From Sipunculus nudus (taxonomy: Eukaryota > Annelida > Sipuncula > Golfingiida > Sipunculidae), in the NCBI GenBank assembly GCA_026874595.1, contig CM049308.1, forward strand, positions 12,790,001-12,854,000: a DNA stretch of 64,000 bases, in the 5' to 3' direction. This document shows, one piece after another, positions 1-11,900 of the stretch. Both the position numbers and the translations under genes were made by a program. How positions within the stretch are numbered: the stretch's first letter is position 1; each line of letters starts with the position of its first letter. The notes under the pieces were generated by a model. The model was not told where the DNA came from, did not search any database, and was given only the letters and a program-made list of their open reading frames with translations.

Positions 1-540
1 TGTATAGAACCAAAATTGTGTCCAAATTTAATTTTACCTCCGAGACCCAGCTAAAACCTTGAGTTCTTAGTGTCAAATCTGAGTTCGTTTTGATGCATTA
101 TGAATAGATGGATAAGCCGATGTCATGTGAAGTAGCTAATAGTGGCCTCTTAGATGTAAGAGTGTTAAAGGATGCTTTATTTGCAGCATCTGTATTTCAC
201 CTTTTTTGGTCCCAATGGTCATTACCTGTAGAATTGTATACCAGACTGAATCAAAAAGGCTAAAGTGAGAAATTTATAGATATCCTTATATATATGTAAG
301 GTTGCCATGGCAACCAATTGAAATGTTAGAAATAAAAAATTTATTTTAAATAGTTAATATTAAAGAAAATTATATTATAAAATAATACTGCAAATTGCGG
401 CAAAAGCTGATATGCATTAAACTAGGCATATAAATCACAAAATCATTCTTATAAAATTAACCCTTTGAAAAGAACTGTTCTACACATTATTAATCAGGTG
501 ACATTTTTACATTTTAATTGTCTACATAAACAATTTTTGT
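1..540. other. AT-rich intronic DNA, no gene seen
   Basis: Upstream of the first recognisable exon of the + strand gene. I see no coding exon, RNA gene or clear repeat border. The stretch ends where the first AGCTCAGCTGAC-type repeat begins. Confidence 0.5.
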
Positions 541-2670
541 TTTAGCTCAGCTGACTATAAATCATCTGAGCTATCATAGTCGTGGTCCATTGTCAGTCTG
601 TCCGTCTGTTAGTAGGTCTGTCTGTCCATTAGACTGGCATGTTATGATACCGTTAGACCTACGAATCCAAAATTCGACATACTTATAGATATCTCCAAGA
701 TCTCCTACCAAACCAAAAACTAGGTTTTCATTCTTTAGAGAAATCAAGGAAAAACCTCAAACATCTATTAAAAACCTATTGTCATACTTCAGGACTGCCT
801 ATTATCAAAACCACTTACTTGTTTTTAGCTCAGCTGACTGTAAGTCATCTGAGCTCTAGCAATCACTCTTTGTCCGTCGGCCGTCCGGTCGTCTTTCCGT
901 TAACAGGGCAAAAATCTTAACTGCTGGACCTGGAATCTTCTAACTTTACATCCAGAGGGGTCCATGAACAATCTCCTGGTAAGCTTAGAATAAGGTCTAT
1001 GTTACCCATATCTTTGATCAATGGGGTTCTGAAGTACCCCCCAAGAATAATGGGAAATTTGACACAAAAACTGAATGACTAATTTATTGATCACCATGAT
1101 TTTTTGCATGGATATTGATCATGGAGTGTTTCAACAGTTTCTGCAGTCTGGTGGTGCAACCTGTAATTTTTTCAATTTTTTACGATTTTTTTCTCTATTT
1201 TTTTAGACCTTTAAAGATGTGGTCATCTGTTAACAGGGCACAAATCATAACGACAGGACATAGAATCTTCTATCTTGACATGCAGGGAGGCCTATGATTT
1301 GTATCCTTGGAAACCTAGAATTAGGTCTCTGTTACCCGTATTCTTTGAGCTATGGGGCTCTGAAATACAACCCCCAAATGATGGAAAATTTTTTAAACAA
1401 GAGCCTTAAGTATCTGAACAACAAAAGCAGTGATCACCATGATTTTTTGCATGGATATTGATCGTGGAGTGTTTCATCTTTTTCTGCAGACTGGTGGCGC
1501 CACCTGTATTTTTTTATTTTTTTTGCAATTTTTTCTCTATTTTTTAGACCTTATATCATGCGGTCATCTGATGACAGGGCACAAATCGTAATGACTGGAC
1601 CTAGAATCTTCTAACTTGATCTGCAGGGAGGCCCAAGAAAAGTCTCCTTGGAAACCTGAAATTAGGTCTCTGTTACCAAAACCTCAGAGCTATGGGGCTT
1701 CCAAGTATCCCCCAGAATTATTGAAAATTTGATACTAAAGCAGCTTTTAATACGATTTTTTTTCTCTTCTTTTGTGATCTTTAAACATTTGGTCATCTGT
1801 AAACAGGGCACAAATCATAATGACTGGACCTAGAATCTTCTCTCCTCACCTCCAGGGAAGCCCATAAAAGGTCTACATGGAAACCCGAAATAAGGTCCCT
1901 GTTACCCATATTCTGTGAGCTATGCGGCTCTGAAGTACCCCCCAGAATAAAGATTTGGTCATATATTAACAGGGAACAAATCTTAATGACTGGACCTAGA
2001 ATCTTCTGTCCTCACCTCCAGGGAAGCCCATAAAAGGTCTACATGGAAACCCAAAATAAGGTCCCTGTTACCCATATCCTTCAGCTCTGGGGCTCCGAAG
2101 TACTCCCCAGAATAAAGATTTGGTCATCTGTTAACAGAGCAGAAATTATAATGATTTGACCTAGAATCTCCTTTCTTGATATGCTGGGAGGCCCCTGAAA
2201 AGTCTCCTTGTGCACCTGAAATTACATCTCTGTTACCCATATCCTTCATCCTATGCGGCTTTGAAATACCCCCCAGAATAAACATTTGGATTTGTTAACA
2301 GGGCACAAATCATAATAACTGGACCTAGAATTTTATTTTTTGACATGCTGGGAGACCCCTGAAAAGTCATCTTGTAAACCTTGAAAAAAGGTGTCTGTTA
2401 CCCATATCCTTCATGCTACAAAGCTCCATAGTACACCAATGAATATTGGATGATTTTATACAAAAGGTCAAGTTTGGAAAAAGTATTTCATTCAAATTTG
2501 ACATTCAGATGATAAAATTACTTTTGTCAATGTCTTCCTGGTCAGCTGAGCGTCATGACCCCTGGGTTACTTGTTTAGATTTTTACCTTCAAGGTCAGCT
2601 TCAGTTGAGCACAGTGATTTTTGGGTCCCATTGTTTTATTTGCGTATAAACCTAGCACTCTCCCAAACCT
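541..2670 (+). repeat. AGCTCAGCTGAC-hairpin repeat family, two abutting copies
   Basis: Two related copies begin at about 543 and 826 with AGCTCAGCTGAC followed by a short loop and TCATCTGAGCT, an imperfect hairpin. A GTCCGTCTGTC-type tract follows. The second copy then runs through modules of about 345 bp, each with a conserved 'tctgttaacagggcacaaat' block and a 'tctctgttacccatatcctt' block. The 1740-2640 part recurs almost unchanged at 39420-40250. The end near 2570 reads 'gacccctgggttacttgttt', matching the far ends of other copies. Short ORFs here are by-products of the repeat. Confidence 0.8.
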
Positions 2671-2828
2671 TATCAATAAGTATCCGGCATCGCAGGGCAT
2701 GCAGTGCCTCGCCAGTATCTGTACCGTTCCTGCAGAAGGAGGGTTAAGTCAATTGTATAAAAAAAGAATATAATTAATAGTCGATTATGTGCAACTTGAA
2801 TATTATTGTGGTTCCTTTTTCTATTTAG

Positions 2829-2927
2829 ATTGTGGAACTAACTGTCTTAACTGCAGCAGTGACACGACTTGCTCAAGGTGCGACACCACAAATATGTATT
2901 GGAATGCCACCGCCAAGGAATGCAAAT
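2829..2927 (+). CDS. Exon: furin-like module 1
   Basis: Acceptor 'ctatttag' and donor 'gtaagt', phase 1/1, 33 codons. Cysteine pattern CGTNCLNC...CSRC...C. It is the most 5' exon of the gene visible here. It is separated from the next by about 16.4 kb of transposon-filled intron, so further modules could lie in that intron or upstream. Confidence 0.8.
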
Positions 2928-5900
2928 GTAAGTTGTTGTGCATAAAAAGGGCCCTCTATTGGTCCATTTTATAGCAGGCATCATATAATGCATGGTTCTC
3001 ACAGGTCTTCGAAACTGGGAAAAAGTCTTCAAAACTACAAACAAGTTCATGGCACTAAGCTGAACTTACTAAATTTTTAGCAAATGCAAAATGTACATAT
3101 TTCTATTTATAAACAGTTATTTGTAAGTGTATCAGTATTTCAACCATGTGACAGTTATAAGAGTTTAACCCTTTCCCGTTTGTTTTTGGTTTTCACAAAA
3201 CATCCCCCCTTACTGTTCAGATTAAATTAAGGTTTCTCACGCTTTGAATTTTGGCACATTGTACATTAATTCTATAAATGATGGATAACCTGATCAGTTT
3301 TTGGTGGATCCTTGTGAAATTTTAAACACCTTTTAAAAAGAAATACCAAGCAAGAGGTTTCAGGTTTTGGTTGCACCACCTGCATCAGCCTTTTTTGTAC
3401 GGGGGTAATTGTTCATCTGTACATTAACCCATAATTTCTCAGAAATAACAGGAGCTAACATCCCCGAATTTTTATGCAATAATCTGTCACATGTCAAATG
3501 TTGTGGGAATCACCATATTTTTTGTGCTATCTGCATTTACTTAGATTTTATAGGGAAAAAGCTGAAAAACCTTTACAGTGTTCAGACAGACCCACGAAAA
3601 CTCACTAATATATTATTTTGTTTTCGATATCCTTGAAAACCTTCTAAAAACATCGTATTTGTGCATGTACTCTCGAAAACCCTTGAATATCGGTACTTTT
3701 GTGTGAGTTGATATTGATGTCCTACTGGGGCGTGTGCTAAAACTACCCCTCGCACTTCGGCTTTTTTCTCGTGTTTTCTGTATAACAGCAGAAGAGATCT
3801 GGGAAATTACCGAATCCTTTTTTTGACTCGCACAGCTAATCTGCAGACGGTCTTTTGCCAAGGGTTACAGGGCACTGCCAAGCTTTATCTGTACAGGCCT
3901 ACTGGTCTCATGTACACACGATGCAGATTTCTGATTTGCTCCAGCTTCTTTGCATGAGTGAAGTTCTGGGCCTCCAATTTGTGTTTTCCCGCATCAAATC
4001 GCTAACAAACTGTGAAAGAACAATGTCAACTTGTTTTATCCGGGCTGTAGTAAAGATCATCCTGTACAAATTTTGATAAAATATAGCTATAGGCCCCGGC
4101 ATGTAATATAGATTTATAAACCTGGAAAAAATAAAAAATAGGCCTATTTGACACTTTGATTAACATTTTTATCATACAAAGTCTGTTTGAAAAAAATTGG
4201 GTGAAGCCTCATATGCATGTCCTGCACATGGCTTTGGTGGGAAACCTGTGCTGCAACATTAATTCGCTGATTCGGCCTGTCTTCTAACCGGTGTAACTGA
4301 CAGCACGTTATGAATACCCATGCACATTCCGGTTGCTCTGTCAACCGTCAAGTCCAGAATAAAAAAAAAATCTAGGCATTCTTAAGCCTCGTAAAGGGAG
4401 GACTGGCCAAGAGAATTACCTGGATATTTGAGCTGGAATAGAACCACAGTCTGGGCTAGCGCTGGCCATAGAAACTGGTTAGCCACTGTGGCTAATTAGG
4501 TGGGAAAATCAATAGCCACAGCCTACTTCGGTTAGCCACAGGAAACGTTTAACAAATTTAATCTTTTCAGCTGATTAATACATTGCATATTATAGATCAC
4601 AGCAACAGGCAGTAATTCCAAGACATTTAATCAGTAATAGGCAGTAATAGAAAAAAGTGATAAAAAATGATGAATAATAGTAATAGTAAGAGGATAATAA
4701 ATTAATTGCTATTACTTTTAATTACTCTTACTGGCCTATTGGTTTACTATGGTGTGACAACTAGTAGCAATGCTGTTTAGGCCTCGGTAGGGTCTTAATT
4801 TACAGATACTGACTGCTTACCTCCAATAGGGGCATAACCACTAAATTAATTAGATGGCCTATCAATCCTGATAATTAAGGGTGGATGGCCTGTTGCCATC
4901 CGTGCACGTAGCTGTTCAGTATTTAAGGAAGTGCTGTCTGAAACAATGGGCAGGTTCTTCTTTTGTACTAGTCAAATTAACCTACCTTGGATTGTAACAT
5001 ATGTGACTCAACTCACCTAGGTTTGGTAAAAGATGTTACTCAAAAGCACCAACATTGATTCTAGTGAACGAAAATTAACTTTGCTATGATTATTCAAAGG
5101 CTGGGCATGGGAATTTAGCCGGCTGCTCACAGGACAAGGTACATTACCCATTACACATTTCACCCACTGTAATGAATAAAGCATACTGGGTAACCATGTT
5201 TATTGAGTGAAGTATGTATAATTGTCCAGCAGTTATCCAAGATGTTGACACCAGTGATAACACAGGTTAATATACGACAATATATATCCTTTTGTTTAAA
5301 TGAAGAAGCCCTCCACTCCAGTCAAACTACAGGTCATTTAAAGTATTTATCTGAGCTAACATGAAAAATATACTCCTAGAATAAAGTTTGTTCTTCTTTT
5401 AGTATTTTTTATCTTTGTGCAGTCCGTAATACCAAAATAGGAAGAAATTTATACTAACAATAGCCATGGCACCTACAGCTTTTCATGACACCATTATAAT
5501 AATGGTTAGTTATAGTAGTAATAAGAAAGCAATAGTAATAGTACTTATAGTAATACACTCTGTTACTGAAAGCTGCAATAAGCCCTGTGTGTGATTAAAT
5601 GACGTTGAAGCAATAATTTCATGTTTAAACAATGGATCTATTTTTATTTTGGTCGTACCGACATTTCTTTTTCGGCACCATTTCTGTATGATCGCTCGAT
5701 CGGTGGCATCATTCATAATGCGCTCAGACGACGGCCATCCAGTGTCAGAACATGTGAAGAATTCTGTTATCTTTACTGACATTACTTCTTCCTCACAAAT
5801 CAGATTATATGTCCACACATGATGCTGTCTCTGACATGAAGCACAGGAACACGCGAAACGACCTTTAGCAGTTATAGCCGCCAAGGGTGACTATAAAATG

Positions 5901-8900
5901 TTAGATATAGCTGAGAGTACCTCCGTTAACGGTGCAAGACGTTTCGTCGCTGCAGGCGGCTATAGCAGTTATAGTTTAACTGAAGAACTTCTCCCTTCAA
6001 GGAAAGCATTTATTTCGCTGACTATAGCGGCGGGTGTTACAAGACCATAGGGCCACTGACGAAAATCTTTGATGGATGCCGGCTAATTACACTTTAATCA
6101 AGAAAACACATTACCCAGTACGCTTCATTTATTATGGTGTGTAAAATCAATCGCTGTTATATTGTCATATATTGATGCGTAAACCGTGTCACAACTTACA
6201 GATGATCAGCGAAATATACCGTCTTTCCAATGAGCGCTAAGCAATGTTCAACTACCCATCAATCAGAGCAGAGTTAGTTTTTGTTTTATAAGAATAAAGG
6301 GCATCTGTCAGAGAATTCTCAGAGAGCCGGAGAATTTTTATGGCTGTTCACGCAATGTTAGTTGAACAAAAACATCTCCAAATGTTCTCCTTGAATTCTT
6401 TGAGGATTTTCCCGACTTTTAGACAGACTCACATTAACGTGGTTTCTAGTTGATAAGTAAGTTGTAAACAAACACGATCATTGAATAATCGTTGGTATAT
6501 TCAAGAGAGTATTTCAACTAGATTTTCATGGGGATTTGTGTATTATTTTTAATCGCCACCGTGGCAATTTCTGCAAAAAGTTTCCTCACATTTTGGACAA
6601 ATTACTCGCATTTGGCGACATGGCGAGCGGCTAGCGCGAGCCCAGACAGTGAGCCTGCCTCATCGCTACCTATCTCTATAGGTGCTAATGTTTTCCTGTC
6701 TCATGTTATGTGATTTTGTATGCTTGATCCAGGGTGGTTATCCTTTTTTATGGACGGGCAATGGGATTAAACCTAAGGGTTCATGCTACCTCGCTAGGGC
6801 ACACAGTCTCAAGCTCTGTTTGCATACATACCATTCATACCTCATAACCCATACATGTCAAGACAAGACAATTCTTTATGGGAAAATAGTGGGTGGTCCT
6901 TCCGGAATTTTAATTCCGACATACAAAATTACAAATATGGATATGTATGCAAATATGGGGGGCTTGATTCCGCCCCCCTGTGAACCAATAAGTATAAATT
7001 ACAATTTTTTAGAGACAATTCTTATTGCTCAATTTATGTTTGTTACTGGTATTGAAAGTCCAACATGCTTAACTTTCAATCTGATGTTTGAACAAATGTA
7101 CAGTCCATTTTAAATGGCTGGTGCAGGGGTGGAGGAGGGATTAAATGCGTTGTTGTGTCCAGACGATTCTAATGATTCTGACGAACATGGCCTCTGTTGA
7201 GACTTTAGTAGGATGTACGAAGTTCGTGCTGCGGCTGCGGAGCGTGAAATAGTCCCTTCCACTGATTGGGCCATCGGGCCCCACCACCTGCATTGCTAAT
7301 TACAGCGCGAAGTTTGACATTGTTTTGGATACACTGTACGACGATCGATGTCATGCCCTACCATAAATGTCTTAATGACCTTTGTTCATTAATTATATTT
7401 ATGGACGGGCAATGGGATTAAACCTAAGGGTTCATGCTACCTCGCTAGGGCACACAGTCTCAAGCTCTGTTTGCATACATACCATTCATACCTCATAACC
7501 CATACATGTCAAGACAAGACAATTCTTTAATTCCGGAATTTTAATTCCGACATACAAAATTACAAATATGGATATGTATGCAAATATGGGGGGCTTGATT
7601 CCGCCACAGAATGTGGGGGCGTTACTCACAGGAAGTGGGGAACGGTCCCGCAATCTTCCCCCAATACTAGAAACTGTGTGCCCCCTCCCTTTTTTTTTTT
7701 TTTTTTTTTTAAATATTTCTTGCCAATTATAAAGTCCATGTGGGATCGCAATGTGTGGCGTGCATACCTGTATTATGGTAAAAAAGTCCATGTACCATTT
7801 AATGAATTGGGTGATATGCATGTTAACCATGATCTTGAAGATGATAAAGAGTCCCAGTAGGTTTTATAAACAATAAGGTAACATGCATGTTTTGAATGAG
7901 GAGACTCGCATCAGGCATCAGTAAAATTAAAATTGTTTGATATAAATAATCGTAATCCCCTTTTGATATACTCTTCATTGCAGAGCTATAACTGGAATAT
8001 AGAGGCCACTCTCAGGTCCTCCCTGTCCTAGTGTTGTTTGTACATTTTATTTTTTTTTATTTTTTTTTTAGAAATATGAAGGCCGCTCTCGGGTCCTCCC
8101 TATACTATATACTGTATTATGTCTAATAAATCAATATATATATGGAGACCGCTCTTGGGTCCTCTTTATACTAAATGCTGTATGTTAACATAGGCCAATA
8201 TATGGAGGCCGCTCTCAGGTCCTCCCTATCCTATACACTGTATTATGATTACCGGTGCATAGACCAATATATAGAGGCCACTCTCGGGTCCTCCCTATCC
8301 TATACACTGTATTATGATTACCGGTACATAGACCAATATATGGAGGCCACTCTCGGGTCCTCCCTATCCTATACACTGTATTATGATTACCGGTACATAG
8401 ACCAATATATGGAGGCCACTCTCGGGTCCTCCCTATGCTATACACTGTATTATGATTACCGGTACATAGACCAATATATGGAGGCCACCCTCGGGTCCTC
8501 CCTATCCTGTACACTGTATTATGATTACCGGTACATAGACCAATATATGGAGGCCACTCTCGGGTCCTCCCTATCCTATACACAGTATTATGATTATCGG
8601 TACATAGACCAATATATGGAGGCCACTCTCGGGTCCTCCCTATCCTTTACACTGTATTATGTTTACATTGACCAATATATATGGAGGCCGCTCTCGGGTC
8701 CTCCCTATCCTATACACTGTATTATGTTTACATAGACCAATATATCTATGGAGGATGCTCTCTGGTCCTCCCTATCCTATACACTATATTATGTTTACAT
8801 AGATCCATATTTATGGAGGCCACTCTCGGGTCCTCCCTACCCAATACGTACTGAAAGCATTTGCATAACCTGAATATGGAGGCCACTCTCAGCCTCCATA

Positions 8901-11900
8901 TACTGCTTTCTGTTACCATATTACTATGAAAAAGTAGGCCACTCTACTGTACACTGTGCAACCTTATGTATGAGTGGAATGCATTTGACCGCCACCTGCC
9001 CATGTCCCTAATCTGTGAATCAGATAGACCCCTGGCTGCTGCTTCGGTAGCAGCCCCTATCCTAAAGGAGTGCCCCTTGTATTTTCCCTCCAGACTTGCT
9101 ATTGATACGCAGGCCCTAAGTGCCGCATCAAACTTTGATCTAATGTAAGGGGTTCCGCCAGGATATGCAACAGGGGACCCGGCACAGTTCCGCGTACTTG
9201 TAAAAACTGAAGGATAGCTGTGACTGGACACAGCTTGTCTTTACGTTGTAACGTGACCCTTTCCATGGAACCTGCTGACAAATTTTTGGAATTTCTAATT
9301 AGCAGACTGATCTGTCCAACTTTGCCTTTATTACCTAAGCACCTAACATCCTCAAATTGTAATACCTTTGTTTTTGCCTTTTCAGATTGGGCTACCAACT
9401 CCCCTACGCGGAAAAAACCGTAGAAACATGTCAAATATAGCGCTTTTAGCAAGGTTTTGTCAAAGAAATTGTAGTTTACTAGGGAATCTACCAGTTTCTG
9501 CAAGATTTCTGATGTGATAGGGAGTCTAGTGTCCATTGTGGGGGTTTGTCTTTTTGCGGCCCAAACAAGTTTCTTAATGGCTTGAGATTCTGTAGGGTCT
9601 GGTAGGGACCGGATCTTGTGAACATATGAAACCGCAGAACAGTATGATAATAAAGAGCTGCCTGACATCCCTTTCGTGTAGAGGTTTGTTAAAAACAGAA
9701 AGATGGTCGCAGCACTGACTGGAGGTCGTGCTTTGTCTGCTAATCCTAGACTGTCGCAGAATTCCCTAAGCTTACGCCATACATTGGTGTAGGCCCCCTT
9801 GGTCGATGTTGCTAAGGACTTCTTTAGAAGCGATATGCCTGCTGATTTCAGCTCAGCGATGCGGGCAGTGGAGGATAATGTGTTGGAATAGCGGCCATCG
9901 TTGGTCCTTCTTTTCGGAACCGCTGCATCTGTTATAGAAGAAACTGCCTCCTGAGTGATGTCCTCTAGCAGGATGTCAACCTCGGAGTCCTCGTCTGTGT
10001 CCTCAGCCTCTGCTGGTTCCTCTCGATTTTTGGTTTTTGACGACTGTGGTTGTTTCAACCTATCGCGCTTGAGCTCCTGCATTTCCTTCTGGGGCGACGA
10101 TACCGACGACACCAACTGTGCCAGAAGAGCAGATGAGCTCTGTTCTTCAGTCCCACTATCTTGGTTCGCAGATCCACCTGTTATGCGTGTGGTAGATGTT
10201 GATGGCTGCTTGTCAGCCTGGTGCCGTCTTTTGCGGGGTTGTTGATCATCCTGCGAGTAACGTGCTGGTGTTTTTCGCACCCTTGCTCCCCTGCCAGACA
10301 TCCTGTAATGTTAAAATATCAGAGCAGCAGCTTGGTCAGACAGCTGTGTGCATAGAAGCCTGATTTTGTACCAGTAAGTGGATTACCTTCGAAATATTAC
10401 ATAACTGTAATATAATACCAGCCCTTCAGGCATTTTAAATATATTTAAACGCACACCAATATATTGCACATAGCTACTAGGACACGTATGTGTAGCCTCA
10501 CGGCATTTTTCTAGTGTTATGATTTTTTTTTTTTTTTTTTGATATATGCAATATGTACAAATAGCAGCACTGGCATGTCATTTTTTTTTTTTTTTTTTTT
10601 TTTTTTTGACACCCACCATAACAACTAGGACAAAAAACATGTAGCCCAACGGCATTTTTTTTTTTTTAGTGTTATGAATACAACTATAATACAATATGTA
10701 CATATAATAAAATTTTTTTTTTTTTTTTTTTTTTTAAATTAATGACCACCATAAAACACTAGGACAAAAACATGTAGCCCCACGGCATTTTTTCTAGTGT
10801 TATGAATACAATTATAATACAATATGAACATATATGAACTTTTTTTTTTTTTTTTTTTTAATTTCTACTATAAAACACTAGGACAAAAACATGTAGCCCC
10901 GTGGCCTTTTTTCTAGTGTTGTTTATTTATTTATTTATTTATTTATTTATTTTTTTTTTTTAATGTATATACAAATATGATACAACATGTGCAAGTAGCG
11001 CAACTGGCATTTTTTTTTTTTTTTTTTTTTAACAACTTCCACCACAACAACTAGGACATATGCATATGTAGCCCAACGGCCTTTTTTCTAGTGTCATGAC
11101 TTTTTGCTTTCCGATAATTTTTTACACCATCATTCTGGCCTTAGGACCCTAACGTGCAGCCCCACAGATTTTTATCTGCAGCCTCCGGCTTATCAAGGCT
11201 GACCCCTCAAGGCCCTAACCAGACAACCCCTCAGACTCTTGTACCAACACTTGGTACCGGTAGTATTAAAATGCACCCCATCGTCATCAAACAGGTGGGG
11301 GCCCCATTTGAAGCATTTCGTGTTATCCCAGAAAGTTGCAAAGTCCGTGTCACCCAGTACGGCCTCTAGGTATTGGTTCGTGATACGGACCTTGTTTAGG
11401 TAATCAACTGGGTAATCTCTCCCACAAAAAGGGGGATAGCGGGGCCCTAAGGAGGATACCAATATTCGTGCAACGTCATATTCATGGTGTAAAAGTTCTG
11501 CTAGTTGTAGTAGCCTGTGACCAACAACCTCGGGCCTCCCCTCAAAGTTTTTATCCGATAGGTCGTTTCCCCCGACCGCTAGAAGCACGACTTGTGATTT
11601 TAAACACTTTACCACCGGCATGTCGTACTGCCGTGTTGTGCGCACACAACGACCACCAATGCCGTGGATATGTATCTTAACGGCTGATTCATCAAAGCCA
11701 AAGTTAGGTTTTAGCGCCGTGGCGCTGGGAGGAAAAGCCATTATAGCCTGGTTCAACCTGCGGGTTTCGGAAGCGCCGAGAACCAACGCAGAGTTGTAAA
11801 CAAAAGCCGCCATTGCGGTTGACCCGGCAAGGTCAAAGTTCAAGACAAGTCCCACAATCCCCGCTAAACTCGTAAGTTAAGATGGATTTTATAAACCCCG

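Noticed and set aside
5510-5884. 124-codon frame on - as a gene
   Set aside because: No recognisable domain, a repetitive tail, and no supporting exon structure; it is mentioned only as an open frame.
8175-8735. 186-codon frame with a 23-residue repeat
   Set aside because: Pure 69-bp minisatellite; frames on both strands stay open for the same trivial reason.
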